Part shown: positions 26,284 through 35,256 of the stretch, one piece after another | How positions within the stretch are numbered: the stretch's first letter is position 1 | How the letters are laid out: every line of letters starts with the position of its first letter | NCBI GenBank assembly: GCA_035390885.1 | Contig: DAOOUW010000004.1 | Span: 14,401 to 78,400, forward strand | DNA length: 64,000 nt | Direction: 5' to 3' | Source: JAOAFT01 sp035390885 | Lineage (GTDB): Bacteria; Bacteroidota; Ignavibacteria; UBA10030 | Translations under genes and position numbers: made by a program | The notes under the pieces: generated by a model | The model's input: only the letters and a program-made list of their open reading frames with translations | Told to the model about the DNA's origin: nothing | Databases searched by the model: none

Positions 26284-26856
26284 ATGGAAGGGAAACTTTT
26301 TGTAATTTCTGCCCCCAGCGGTTGTGGTAAAACAACAATTGCAAGAGCGATTCTTCAACGACATCCTGAAATTCTTTTTTCTGTCTCGGCAACGACACGT
26401 CCGAAACGAAATGGTGAAATCCATGGACGAGATTACTTCTTCCTTACACGGGAAGAATTTGAAGAGTACATACGACAAGGAAATTTAATCGAGTGGGAAG
26501 AAATTTATGGAAATTACTACGGTACGTTGAAGAGAGAAGTTGAAAAAGCTCTTCGGGACCATACGTTGATGCTCTTTGATATTGATGTAAAAGGCGCTCT
26601 CTCGATTCGGAAACATTTTCCAAAAGAGTCTGTGCTCATTTTTATTGCACCGCCAAGCTTAGACGTACTGCGCGAGCGACTTATTAAAAGAAAAACAGAA
26701 GACGAAGAAGCGCTCAAAAAACGTCTCGAACGAGCTTCGATGGAGCTTGGTTTACAGAAAGAGTTTGATTATGTTGTTGTCAATGATGATTTACAGGAAG
26801 CAATCGATCGCGTTGAGAAAATTATTCTCGGTGAAAGTTTGAAAAATAAAGTGTAG
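26284..26856 (+). CDS. gmk: Guanylate kinase
   Basis: Phosphorylates GMP to GDP with ATP. 190 residues. P-loop SAPSGCGKTT (9-18), GMP-binding stretch ATTRPKRNGEIHGRDYFF with the conserved R, Y and E residues, lid region LIKRKTEDEE. Complete and typical. Same operon as yicC and rpoZ. Confidence 0.97.
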   Translation: MEGKLFVISAPSGCGKTTIARAILQRHPEILFSVSATTRPKRNGEIHGRDYFFLTREEFEEYIRQGNLIEWEEIYGNYYGTLKREVEKALRDHTLMLFDIDVKGALSIRKHFPKESVLIFIAPPSLDVLRERLIKRKTEDEEALKKRLERASMELGLQKEFDYVVVNDDLQEAIDRVEKIILGESLKNKV

Positions 26857-26893
26857 CATAAAATTATTCAATAAAAGAAAAGGAGTACATACA

Positions 26894-27241
26894 GTGTCAG
26901 TAAAACCTGTTGAAATTTCTGAAATCCTCGATATTGCAGGAAACATTTATGAAGCCATCATTATTTCATCGAAGCGCGCACGGCAAATACACGATGACTT
27001 AAAAATAGAATTGGCGCAGCGTCTGGAAACAATTCGAGCGCTTTCTCCAGTGCAAGAGTCCGAAGAAGATCTTGATACTGTAATTGCAAATCCAGACCAA
27101 TTGAAGATCAGTATAGAATTCGAGAAGCGCCCGAAGCCAACAGAAATTGCGCTGGAAGAGTTTCATCAACGGAAATTGAAGTACTACTACAAACAAGAAC
27201 CTGATTTCTTCTCAAAAGAACCAAGCGCTGAGCAAGCGTAA
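26894..27241 (+). CDS. rpoZ: RNA polymerase omega subunit
   Basis: 115 residues; small accessory subunit that latches the beta-prime subunit. Diagnostic segment NIYEAIIISSKRARQIHDD (about 16-34), matching the omega motif N-RY-hhV-hhxRArQI. The C-terminal extension (about 60-115), with KLKYYYKQE, is the Bacteroidota style. Start is GTG at 26894, supported by AAAAGGAG 8 nt upstream; no ATG is nearby. Its stop overlaps the coaBC start by one base. Position between gmk and coaBC is diagnostic. Confidence 0.9.
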   Translation: MSVKPVEISEILDIAGNIYEAIIISSKRARQIHDDLKIELAQRLETIRALSPVQESEEDLDTVIANPDQLKISIEFEKRPKPTEIALEEFHQRKLKYYYKQEPDFFSKEPSAEQA

Positions 27242-28458
27242 TGTCAACATTCAACGGTAAGCGCATTCTCCTTGGAGTTACCGGCGGAATTGCTGCATAT
27301 AAAGTTGCTTACCTCGTGCGTCAACTTGTTAAAGCAGGCGCTGACGTCAAAGTAATGATGACGGAAGCTGCAACTCATTTTGTTACTCCGGTAACATTTT
27401 CGGCTTTAAGTAAACATCCTGTTTATACAGACCTTTGGGCAACTGAAAGTCCTGAAGATAGCAATATCAGCGTAAGCCACGTGCGATTGGCGCATTGGGC
27501 GGATATTGTCGTTATCGCGCCTGCAACAGCCAATACGATTGCAAAGCTCACGCACGGAATTGCGGATAACATTCTTACCGTTGTTACGCTAGCGACCCCG
27601 AAACCAATTCTCCTTGTGCCTGCAATGGATGTTGATATGTACATCAATGAAGCGACACAACGGAATCTCGCAACATTGAAGATGCGTGGATACTATGTGG
27701 AGGAGCCGCCTTCTGGTGAACTTGCAAGCGGTATCCATGGACAAGGACGATTGCCAGAAGTTGAATCAATTGTCGAAAAAATATCTAACATTCTCGATAA
27801 GAGTATTCAAGATTTTAAGAATCGAACTATTGTTGTTACAGCTGGACCAACGTACGAAGCAATCGATCCTGTAAGATTCATTGGGAATCGCTCTTCCGGA
27901 AAAATGGGATTTGCAATTGCAACCGCCGCAATGCAACGCGGCGCTAAAGTTATTCTTATCTCTGGACCAACGTCGCTTGAAACTCCACGGAATGTAAAAA
28001 GAATCGATGTCGAATCTGCTCAGGAAATGCTTACAGCTGTGCGAAACAATGTGCAGAAAGCGCATGCGCTCATTATGTCTGCTGCTGTTGCGGATTTTAT
28101 GCCGGCGCAAGTTGCAAAAGACAAGCTCAAGAAATCCTCTGCCTCATCTTCACTTCAGCTCACGCTCAACCCAACCCCAGATATTCTCGCGGAGATTGGC
28201 AAGAAAAAGAAGAAACTGGTTACGGTTGGATTTGCGCTGGAAACAAAAGATGAGTTAGCAAACGCACAGGAAAAACTTCAGAAAAAAAATCTTGATGTTA
28301 TTGTTTTGAATTCCTTCAACAAAAAGAATTTAGTGTTTGGTTCCGATATGAATACAGTTACGCTAATCGATCGCTACGGTGAAATTGTTGAGTACCCAAA
28401 GCTTCCCAAAATCGATGTAGCAAATAAAATTCTTGATAAAATTAAAACACTCTTGTAA
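27241..28458 (+). CDS. coaBC: Bifunctional phosphopantothenoylcysteine decarboxylase / phosphopantothenate-cysteine ligase
   Basis: Steps 2-3 of CoA synthesis from 4'-phosphopantothenate. 405 residues: FMN-dependent CoaC domain (1-185; GVTGGIAAYK, catalytic His region, VPAMDVDMY with the PXMNxxMW-type motif) and CoaB ligase domain (195-405; VTAGPTYEAIDPVRFIGNRSSGKMG, VGFALET). All hallmarks are there. Starts on the last base of the rpoZ stop codon (translational coupling). The CoA-degrading type Nudix hydrolase at 37314-37880 would act on the pathway end product. Confidence 0.95.
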   Translation: MSTFNGKRILLGVTGGIAAYKVAYLVRQLVKAGADVKVMMTEAATHFVTPVTFSALSKHPVYTDLWATESPEDSNISVSHVRLAHWADIVVIAPATANTIAKLTHGIADNILTVVTLATPKPILLVPAMDVDMYINEATQRNLATLKMRGYYVEEPPSGELASGIHGQGRLPEVESIVEKISNILDKSIQDFKNRTIVVTAGPTYEAIDPVRFIGNRSSGKMGFAIATAAMQRGAKVILISGPTSLETPRNVKRIDVESAQEMLTAVRNNVQKAHALIMSAAVADFMPAQVAKDKLKKSSASSSLQLTLNPTPDILAEIGKKKKKLVTVGFALETKDELANAQEKLQKKNLDVIVLNSFNKKNLVFGSDMNTVTLIDRYGEIVEYPKLPKIDVANKILDKIKTLL

Positions 28459-28478
28459 CTCCTCTCTTTTTTGGTACA

Positions 28479-28506
28479 TTGACATAGTTAAAAAAGCAAT
28501 TAGGTT
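28479..28506 (+). promoter_or_regulatory. Promoter of the uracil-DNA glycosylase gene
   Basis: Consensus TTGACA (28479-28484), 16-bp spacer, TAGGTT (28501-28506), which extends to TAGGTTTTG. Leader about 45 nt. Confidence 0.45.
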
Positions 28507-28559
28507 TTGTCGTCCACAATACATCTATTTTTGAAAAGAAGAGAATATCGTTCTTGTTT

Positions 28560-29387
28560 ATGGATTTACAGAAGAATGAAATAGCGAAAGCAATAGAATC
28601 GATCGAACGTTACTTTCAGCAGTATAAAGAATTATATTCAGACGAAATTCTTATTCCATCAAAACAACTACAGAAAGAATCAACGAATCAATCTATGAAA
28701 CCGACATCAAAAATACCGAACGAAGTTGAACCAGAGGATCTTTTTGGCATGCCTTTTCAGCAGCCAAAAGCAAAAAAGAAAACTCAAGAGTTTTCATTAC
28801 CGCAGGAACCATGGACAACAGCGGAAGACCTCGATACTTTAAATGAGATGATTCGAACTTGCACAAAGTGCAGTCTCGGCGCTTCACGGAAAAATTTTGT
28901 ATTTGGCGTTGGCAATCCTCAGGCTGAAGTGGTAGTAGTTGGAGAAGCGCCTGGCGCCGATGAAGATGAACAAGGCAAGCCATTCGTTGGACGAGCTGGA
29001 CAGTTGCTTAATAAAATTCTTGAAGCTATCCATTTCCATCGCGAAGAAGTGTTTATCTGCAATATTTTGAAGTGCCGACCTCCAAATAATCGTGAACCAT
29101 TGCCGGAAGAAATTACTCTCTGCGAACCGTATCTTGTAAAACAACTCGAGATTCTGCATCCAAAAGCTATTCTCTGCGCTGGTCGCATTGCAGGACAAGC
29201 TCTCCTGAAGACAAATACATCGCTTGCCCAGCTTCGAGGAAAAGTATTTGACTATCGCGGGATTCCACTGATGGTAACATATCATCCAGCCGCATTGCTT
29301 CGGAATCCGAACTGGAAACGCCTTTGCTGGGAAGATGTTCAGCGCTTCCGAAAATTATATGACGAACTAAAACAGAAAGAGCAATAA
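28560..29387 (+). CDS. Uracil-DNA glycosylase, Fe-S type (family 4)
   Basis: Removes uracil from DNA. 275 residues from ATG 28560; a TTG two codons earlier is in frame but unnecessary. Four cysteines for a 4Fe-4S cluster: C101 and C104 (CTKCSLG), C172 (NILKCRPPNNR) and C188. Active-site motif GEAPGADEDEQGKPFVGRAG and the C-terminal VTYHPAALLRNPN with the conserved His. Residues 1-90 are a charged, poorly conserved extension longer than in archaeal family 4 enzymes. Good match to family 4. Confidence 0.92.
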   Translation: MDLQKNEIAKAIESIERYFQQYKELYSDEILIPSKQLQKESTNQSMKPTSKIPNEVEPEDLFGMPFQQPKAKKKTQEFSLPQEPWTTAEDLDTLNEMIRTCTKCSLGASRKNFVFGVGNPQAEVVVVGEAPGADEDEQGKPFVGRAGQLLNKILEAIHFHREEVFICNILKCRPPNNREPLPEEITLCEPYLVKQLEILHPKAILCAGRIAGQALLKTNTSLAQLRGKVFDYRGIPLMVTYHPAALLRNPNWKRLCWEDVQRFRKLYDELKQKEQ

Positions 29388-29422
29388 ATTTCTACTTATA
29401 TCTTCTTAAAAATGAAAAAACG

Positions 29423-30580
29423 ATGAATCGTCAAAAAGAATTTATTGCAAACATAAAAAAAGCATGGCGCGATGAAATGAAGAGCGCTCAGAACTATCGC
29501 GCGCTTGCAGAACGTGAAATGAATACAGAACGAAAAAAAATTCTTGAACGACTTGCTGAATCGGAAGAACGCCATGCGCGTCAATGGTCTCAACAATTGG
29601 AACGATATGGTGTTTCCGTCGGAGCTTACGCAGAAACACCCTTTGAGAAAATTCGTCGCCGCATTCTTCTCCGCAGTACGCTCAATACCGCATTACAATT
29701 ATTAGAAGAAGGAGAATCCAATGCAGATCGACTCTACGAGACGCTGATTTCACAATCTGAACAAGATAGTGAACGCGAAGCTCTTCGTACAATTCAAACG
29801 GAAGAAAAAGCGCATGCAAAAGTACTCGAAGAATTAATCTCGCCTGTCGACGCTCGACTTCCGCAACATAGGCTCGAAAAAATTCTTGGAAGAGAGCGCT
29901 GGCATGTTACAGCCGGTGGTTGGATTGGACAGGCAATTTATGGCGTCAACGATGGATTGGGCGCGGCGTTTGGCGTCGTGAGCGGCGTTGCCGGCGCAAC
30001 ATCGGTGAATAGCGAGTTTATTCTCTTGAGTGGAATGGCTGCTGCTATCGCTTCTGCTTTATCGATGGGAAGCGGCGCATACCTTGCCACGAAATCGGAA
30101 CGCGAAGTTTACGAAGCGGAAATGGAACGCGAGAAGCGAGAAATCAAAGAAAATCCAGCTGAAGAAATAGAAGAGCTGGAATTATTCTATCAGCTCAAAG
30201 GCTTCTCGGAAACAGAAGCGAAGAATATGGCAGCAAAGTTGGCTGAGCAACCAGAACATTTTTTGAAAACATTGGCGCATGAGGAACTTGGATTATCGGA
30301 ACAAACATTTCCGCATCCATGGAAATCAGCTTTCAGCGCAACGCTGAGCACTGCACTCGGCGCAATCATTCCGGTGCTTCCATTTTTCTTCTGGACAGGC
30401 ACAGAAGGATTGATCATTTCATTTGTGATTAGCACTGCCGCACACTTTATTGTTGGTGCATCAAAGGTGATTGTTACTGGCAGATCGTGGCTCAAGAGCG
30501 GAGCAGAAATGACCGCTGTAGGATTAGGCGAAGCGCTTATCACCTACTGCATTGGTCTCTTTATTGCACCAGCGCTTTAG
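29423..30580 (+). CDS. Ferritin-like/VIT1 fusion protein (MbfA-type iron exporter)
   Basis: 385 residues. Rubrerythrin-like four-helix bundle at about 1-150 with Glu and His iron ligands: ALAEREMNTERKKI, ESEERHARQW, LQLLEEGESNADRLYE and TIQTEEKAHAKVL form the E-xxH pattern. A VIT1/CCC1-type transporter domain follows (about 165-385) with GGWIGQAIYGVNDGLGAAFG and membrane helices near 165-215, 290-330 and 340-382. In Agrobacterium and Bradyrhizobium MbfA exports Fe2+. So this is a probable iron/manganese efflux protein, with the ferritin-like domain sensing or binding the metal. No Fur box is obvious. Confidence 0.88.
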   Translation: MNRQKEFIANIKKAWRDEMKSAQNYRALAEREMNTERKKILERLAESEERHARQWSQQLERYGVSVGAYAETPFEKIRRRILLRSTLNTALQLLEEGESNADRLYETLISQSEQDSEREALRTIQTEEKAHAKVLEELISPVDARLPQHRLEKILGRERWHVTAGGWIGQAIYGVNDGLGAAFGVVSGVAGATSVNSEFILLSGMAAAIASALSMGSGAYLATKSEREVYEAEMEREKREIKENPAEEIEELELFYQLKGFSETEAKNMAAKLAEQPEHFLKTLAHEELGLSEQTFPHPWKSAFSATLSTALGAIIPVLPFFFWTGTEGLIISFVISTAAHFIVGASKVIVTGRSWLKSGAEMTAVGLGEALITYCIGLFIAPAL

Positions 30581-30583
30581 CGA

Positions 30584-30612
30584 TTGAATTGATGCAAGGA
30601 GTTCTGTACATT
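30584..30612 (+). promoter_or_regulatory. Promoter of dnaB
   Basis: TTGAAT (30584-30589), 17-bp spacer, TACATT (30607-30612), extending to TACATTTG, an exact TAnnTTTG element. Predicted start near 30619; leader about 12 nt. Confidence 0.55.
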
Positions 30613-30630
30613 TGAAGAGATTTTAATGAG

Positions 30631-32091
30631 ATGGCAATGAAAAATTTTCAACGCAACAATATGATTTCCACCGACCGAGAAACTGGCGGCTATCTTCCAT
30701 CGCAAATGCCTGAGAGCGATCGTCATGTGCCGCCGCAGGCAATTGATATCGAAGCCTCAATCCTTGGCGCTATGCTTCTGGAAAAGGAAGCAATTGCAAA
30801 AGCTCTTGAAGTGCTCGACGACTCGGCATTCTACAAACCTGCCCATCAAAGTATTTTCAAAGCTATGATTGCGTTGTTCGAGCGAAGCGAACCCGTTGAC
30901 CTTATTACGCTGAGTGAAGAATTGCGCCGAAGAGGTGAACTCGAAAAAGTTGGCGGAGAGTACTATCTCACTGAGCTTACTTCTAAAATTACGAGCGCTG
31001 CAAATGTTGAGTACCATGCTCATATTGTACTCGAAAAAGCTCTCATGCGCCAGCTTATCTCAACGTCATCGCAAATTATAAATCGCGCATACAATGAGAC
31101 GGAAGATCCGTTAGAGCTTCTCGATGAAGCCGAGCGAAATATTTTTGATATTTCAGAACAACGAATGAAAAAATCCTTCGTCTCGATGGATTCGGCTGTC
31201 CATAAAACGATGGACTTACTGCAGAGCATCCACGGAAAACATAGCGGCGTTACAGGCGTTCCTTCTGGATTTATCGATCTCGATGCGCTCACGGGTGGAT
31301 TTCAGCCTTCTGATCTTATCATTATTGCTGGGCGACCATCGCAGGGAAAAACTGCATTTGTGCTTTCTGTGGCTCGAAACGCCGCCGTGATGGACGATGT
31401 TCCAATTGGAATTTTTAGTCTCGAAATGTCCGCGCAACAACTTGTGATGCGTTTGATGTGCGCTGAAGCGCGCGTGGACGCTCAGAAAGTACGCACGGGA
31501 AGACTTCCTGAAGATGAATGGCGAAAACTAAGCACCAGCGTTGGACGACTCTACAAAGCAAAAATTTTTATTGATGATACGCCGGCGCTCAGCATTCTTG
31601 AACTTCGAGCGAAAGCGCGTCGGTTAAAAGCAGAACACAATGTGGGGTTGATTGTAATCGATTACCTGCAACTTATGCAAGGTCCACGAGCTCAAAGTCG
31701 TGAGCAGGAAATTTCTGGCATCTCGCGCTCGCTGAAAGCTCTTGCAAAAGAGCTCAATATTCCTGTCGTTGCGCTTTCGCAGCTCAACAGAGCCGTCGAA
31801 GCTCGTTCCGATAAACGTCCGGCGTTAGCGGATTTGCGTGAATCTGGCGCCATCGAGCAAGACGCCGATGTTGTAATCTTTGTGCATCGCCCTGAGATGT
31901 ACGGCATCGAAGAACAAAAGAACAAATCGACACAAGGACTTGCAGAAATCATTGTTGGCAAACAGCGCAATGGTCCAATTGACACTGTTGAACTCCATTT
32001 TGTAAAAGAGTATGCGCGTTTTGAAAACAGCGCCGGGTTCCGTGCAGAGCAACTCATTCCAGGCGAAGCTCCCGAATCGATGCCATTTTAA
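30631..32091 (+). CDS. dnaB: Replicative DNA helicase DnaB
   Basis: Hexameric helicase of the replication fork. 486 residues: N-terminal primase-interaction domain (about 30-140), linker, RecA-like motor with Walker A GRPSQGKTAF (about 233-242), Walker B LIVIDYLQLM, the H3/H4 motifs LSQLNRAVEARSDKRP and DLRESGAIEQDADVV. Complete, and no intein is seen. The N-terminal 25 residues are nonconserved; a second ATG lies 11 codons in. Neighbours are unrelated envelope genes. Confidence 0.96.
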   Translation: MAMKNFQRNNMISTDRETGGYLPSQMPESDRHVPPQAIDIEASILGAMLLEKEAIAKALEVLDDSAFYKPAHQSIFKAMIALFERSEPVDLITLSEELRRRGELEKVGGEYYLTELTSKITSAANVEYHAHIVLEKALMRQLISTSSQIINRAYNETEDPLELLDEAERNIFDISEQRMKKSFVSMDSAVHKTMDLLQSIHGKHSGVTGVPSGFIDLDALTGGFQPSDLIIIAGRPSQGKTAFVLSVARNAAVMDDVPIGIFSLEMSAQQLVMRLMCAEARVDAQKVRTGRLPEDEWRKLSTSVGRLYKAKIFIDDTPALSILELRAKARRLKAEHNVGLIVIDYLQLMQGPRAQSREQEISGISRSLKALAKELNIPVVALSQLNRAVEARSDKRPALADLRESGAIEQDADVVIFVHRPEMYGIEEQKNKSTQGLAEIIVGKQRNGPIDTVELHFVKEYARFENSAGFRAEQLIPGEAPESMPF

Positions 32092-32129
32092 CAATGGTGC
32101 AATATCAGCTTCTTAATTCGGTATGAAGT

Positions 32130-33002
32130 ATGAATCGTCGCGAATTTCTACAATGCGGATATCTCTCAGTCATTGCAAGCGTATTGTATCGTGCCAATGC
32201 GTTTTCATTCCTTTCGTTCTCAGATATCCAGCAACGTCTCTGCGAAGAAAAATTTCGATACGCTGCAAAGCATCATTTATCGCAGAAGCCACTTCCCGAA
32301 ATCGTTACCGACATCGCTCGATCATTCATTGGTACGCCGTACGTCGCTCATACGCTCGATTTGGAAAACGGAGAACGTCTCATCATACGACTCGATGGAG
32401 TGGATTGCGTAACGCTCTATGAGTATTCTCTCGCCTTTGCTCGCTGCATCAAGAAGCGTACAACAACGTACGACGGCTTCTGCAATGAAGTACAATTCTT
32501 GAGATACAGAAATGGCATCATTGACGGATTTGCAAGTCGTCTCCACTACACATCCGATTACTTCTACAATAATGAGGAGAAAGGTGTGTTAAAGAACATC
32601 ACGAAGGAACTCGGCGACGTTCCATACAAAAAAACCATTAACTTTATGACAATGCATCGTGAATTGTATCCAGCGCTTCGCGATGATGCCGCCTTTCGTG
32701 CAATACAATCTGTCGAAAAAGAAATTAACAGCAGACAACTTTTCTATATTCCAAAGAGCAAAGTGTCTTCGATTGCACAATCAATCCATAGTGGAGACAT
32801 CATTGCTATTACCACAACAAAAGAGGGACTCGATTGTTCACATACTGGCATAGCGCTTCAGAAAAATAACGATCTCTATTTTATCCATGCACCAGTTCCG
32901 GGCTCTGCTGTTCAAATGACACAAATTCCACTTTGGAAGTACTTACAAAAAAATTCTGAACAGAGTGGCGTTATGGTTGCACGACCGCAGGAGGTTCAAT
33001 GA
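32130..33002 (+). CDS. DUF1460 cell-wall amidase-like protein
   Basis: 290 residues with an N-terminal signal-like segment (MNRREFLQCGYLSVIASVL, which also resembles a Tat-type leader with RR). The core matches the DUF1460 family, NlpC/P60-like folds with N-acetylmuramoyl-L-alanine amidase activity toward muropeptides: FIGTPYVAHTLD, the catalytic-Cys motif DGVDCVTLYEYSLAFAR (about 86-102), and a His in DCSHTGIAL. Periplasmic or lipoprotein location is likely. It overlaps the macro-domain gene by 4 nt (ATGA). Confidence 0.85.
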   Translation: MNRREFLQCGYLSVIASVLYRANAFSFLSFSDIQQRLCEEKFRYAAKHHLSQKPLPEIVTDIARSFIGTPYVAHTLDLENGERLIIRLDGVDCVTLYEYSLAFARCIKKRTTTYDGFCNEVQFLRYRNGIIDGFASRLHYTSDYFYNNEEKGVLKNITKELGDVPYKKTINFMTMHRELYPALRDDAAFRAIQSVEKEINSRQLFYIPKSKVSSIAQSIHSGDIIAITTTKEGLDCSHTGIALQKNNDLYFIHAPVPGSAVQMTQIPLWKYLQKNSEQSGVMVARPQEVQ

Positions 33003-33541
33003 ACGAGAAAGAACTGCAGACCGTATTAAGCAAACTCCATATTGTTCGGGGAGATATAACCACTTTTGCTGTTGATGCAATCGTGAATGCAGCAAACACA
33101 ACACTTTTAGGAGGCGGCGGAGTCGATGGGGCAATTCACCGCGCAGCCGGACCACAATTACTGGAGGAATGTAAACAATTACACGGTTGTGCAACAGGCG
33201 ATGCTAAAATTACAAAAGGTTACAATTTACCGGCACGATTTGTTATTCACACTGTTGGTCCTGTGTGGCGAGGCGGCTCGCACAATGAGGAGAACCTTCT
33301 CGCACAATGTTATCGTCGATGTTTTGAAATCGCTCAGGAGCGCAAACTCCGTACGCTTGCTTTTCCATCGATCAGCACGGGCGCTTATGGTTTCCCGCTC
33401 GAACGCGCTGTTCCCATTGCTCTGAAAGAAATAATCACAGCTCTTTCGAACAATCAACTCCTCGAAGCTGTCTATGTTGTATGTTTCGATGAATATACCT
33501 ATTCTGTATATAAGTCTGTACTTAGCGAACAACAACAGTAA
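32999..33541 (+). CDS. Macro-domain ADP-ribose hydrolase (YmdB/MacroD type)
   Basis: Single macro domain, 180 residues. It binds ADP-ribose and probably deacetylates O-acetyl-ADP-ribose or removes ADP-ribose from proteins. Motifs: VDAIVNAANTTLLGGGGVDGAIH (phosphate and ribose loops, about 22-44), TGDAKITKGYNLPARFVIHTVGP (about 64-86), and the glycine loop FPSISTGAYGFPLERA. All MacroD-type key residues are there. Overlaps the upstream gene by 4 nt, hence translationally coupled; no obvious functional link to it. Confidence 0.93.
   Translation: MNEKELQTVLSKLHIVRGDITTFAVDAIVNAANTTLLGGGGVDGAIHRAAGPQLLEECKQLHGCATGDAKITKGYNLPARFVIHTVGPVWRGGSHNEENLLAQCYRRCFEIAQERKLRTLAFPSISTGAYGFPLERAVPIALKEIITALSNNQLLEAVYVVCFDEYTYSVYKSVLSEQQQ
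33477..33505 (+). promoter_or_regulatory. Possible efp promoter inside the macro-domain gene
   Basis: TTGTAT (33477-33482), 17-bp spacer, TATTCT (33500-33505), within coding sequence; leader about 70 nt. Weak by itself, but same spacing as the other promoters of the window. Confidence 0.25.
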
Positions 33542-33582
33542 CATATTTTCCCTTCACTCTAATATGAAAGGAGGAGAATGTT

Positions 33583-34155
33583 ATGGTACTTGTATCGGAG
33601 ATCAAGCCTGGCGCTGTCGTTATTATCGATGGGAGAATGGTTCGGGTTCTTGATGTCATTCACCATGCCGGAAGCGGACAAATGCATGGTTTCATCGAAT
33701 TGAAACTGAAAGATATACGCTTTGGGCGCTTCAGCGACCAGCGATTCAAACCAACGGATAAACTCGAAAGTGTAGAAGTTGTAAAGAAGCAAATGGAATA
33801 TCTCTATGCAGATAACGAGCAACTCTACTTCATGGATCCAAAAACATTCGAACAGATTGGCGTTTCGAAAACTGTCGTTGGACCAATTGAAAAATTTTTA
33901 CGAGAAGGAACCGTCCTTACGGTTGAACTCGTCGGAGAGGAACCGGTTAACATTCAATTTCCAAAAATTGTAGAGTTGAAGGTAACAATGACAGGACCAA
34001 GCGTCCGTGATGCTCAGGATAATACAATGAAAAGTGCGACTCTTGAAAATGGAATGGAAATCCTTGTTCCACAGTTTGTTGAAACGGGAGATATTGTACG
34101 GGTCGATACCGAAAAAATTAAATATGTTGAACGTGTTCCAACCAAAAAAATATAA
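33583..34155 (+). CDS. efp: Elongation factor P, divergent, with Ser at the modification-loop tip
   Basis: Relieves ribosome stalling on polyproline. 190 residues with three OB-like domains: KOW-like N-terminal domain 1-65, central domain 66-127 (YLYADNEQLYFMDPKTFEQI), C-terminal domain 130-190 with GPSVRDAQDNTMKSATLENG. In typical EF-P the loop is PGKG with a Lys (or Arg) tip that is modified; here residues 28-34 are HAGSGQM, so the tip is Ser31. The usual TFRS segment is also replaced (QRFKPTDKLE). Start supported by AAAGGAGGAG upstream. The sequence is otherwise intact. Confidence 0.92.
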   Translation: MVLVSEIKPGAVVIIDGRMVRVLDVIHHAGSGQMHGFIELKLKDIRFGRFSDQRFKPTDKLESVEVVKKQMEYLYADNEQLYFMDPKTFEQIGVSKTVVGPIEKFLREGTVLTVELVGEEPVNIQFPKIVELKVTMTGPSVRDAQDNTMKSATLENGMEILVPQFVETGDIVRVDTEKIKYVERVPTKKI

Positions 34156-34156
34156 T

Positions 34157-35146
34157 ATGAAGTCAAAAATTGTTTTGCTCTTTGCACTTATTAGCGCGTT
34201 TGAAACAACAGCGTTTGCACAGAAGCCGCCATCATTCCGTCGCGATTCCGTAAAGGAAACATTCAATGATAAATCTATTATGATACGCTATGGAAAGCCG
34301 ACAATGAACGGGAGAAAAATATTTGGCGGCTCAGTTCCATATTATAAAGTGTGGCGTACTGGCGCTGGACAATCCACTGAACTTGAAACCGAAGTAGATA
34401 TCGAAATGGAAGGCGCAATCATTCCTCAAGGGAAATATTCGCTCTATACCATTCCAACTGAGACGACATGGAAATTCATTATCAACAAACAAACAGGGCA
34501 ATGGGGAACCGTGTATAATTCTCAGCTCGATCTTGCACGAATCGATGTACAGCCGAAACGACTCTCAAAACCAGTCGAGGAACTTACGTTTCGGATTCAG
34601 AAACGCAGTGCATCGGAAGGCGCTCTTGTACTCGAATGGGAAACAACTTACATCGAAGCGCCATTCCACGTAAGCCAGGAACCGCTGCTGCCGAGTCCTC
34701 GCGATTCTGTGATTCGATATATTGATGGCGCTCGTCTTGTTGTTGATTATAGCCGGCCTTCTGTGCGTGGACGAAAAATTTTTGGCGGTGTAGTTCCTTA
34801 TGGACAGGTTTGGCGGACAGGAGCCAACGCTGCAACATCCTTGACGACAACCAGCGATCTTTTAATCAACAAGGTGCGTATTCCCAAAGGCTCTTATACG
34901 CTCTACACGCTACCAACAAAACGAGGTTGGTGGCTTATCATTAACAAGCAAACAGGACAGTGGGGAACCGTTTACAACAGGTCGCTTGACTTAGCGCGCC
35001 TGCCAATGAAAGTAACATTGCTTCCTTACAATGTGGAGAAATTCACAATTTCTATCGAGCCGCTTCAAGGAAAGCGCGGCGTACTCAAGCTTCAGTGGGA
35101 ACGAACAGAAGCATCAGTTGAATTTGAGGTTATAGAATCAAAGTAG
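34157..35146 (+). CDS. Secreted tandem DUF2911 protein
   Basis: 329 residues from ATG 34157, which begins a clear signal peptide (KIVLLFALISAFETTAFAQ); the frame is open further upstream inside efp, but without a leader. Two copies of DUF2911 (about 28-165 and 185-325). Each has the phrases IRYGKPTMNGRKIFG or VDYSRPSVRGRKIFG, VWRTGA, GKYSLYTIPT or GSYTLYTLPT, and IINKQTGQWGTVYN. DUF2911 is common in Bacteroidota, usually single and of unknown role. Starts 2 bp after the efp stop; likely in one transcript. Confidence 0.88.
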   Translation: MKSKIVLLFALISAFETTAFAQKPPSFRRDSVKETFNDKSIMIRYGKPTMNGRKIFGGSVPYYKVWRTGAGQSTELETEVDIEMEGAIIPQGKYSLYTIPTETTWKFIINKQTGQWGTVYNSQLDLARIDVQPKRLSKPVEELTFRIQKRSASEGALVLEWETTYIEAPFHVSQEPLLPSPRDSVIRYIDGARLVVDYSRPSVRGRKIFGGVVPYGQVWRTGANAATSLTTTSDLLINKVRIPKGSYTLYTLPTKRGWWLIINKQTGQWGTVYNRSLDLARLPMKVTLLPYNVEKFTISIEPLQGKRGVLKLQWERTEASVEFEVIESK

Positions 35147-35174
35147 AAGGGCTTTGAAAAGGATTGAAGAGAGA

Positions 35175-35245
<71 letters not shown>

Positions 35246-35256
35246 ACGTGCTATCA

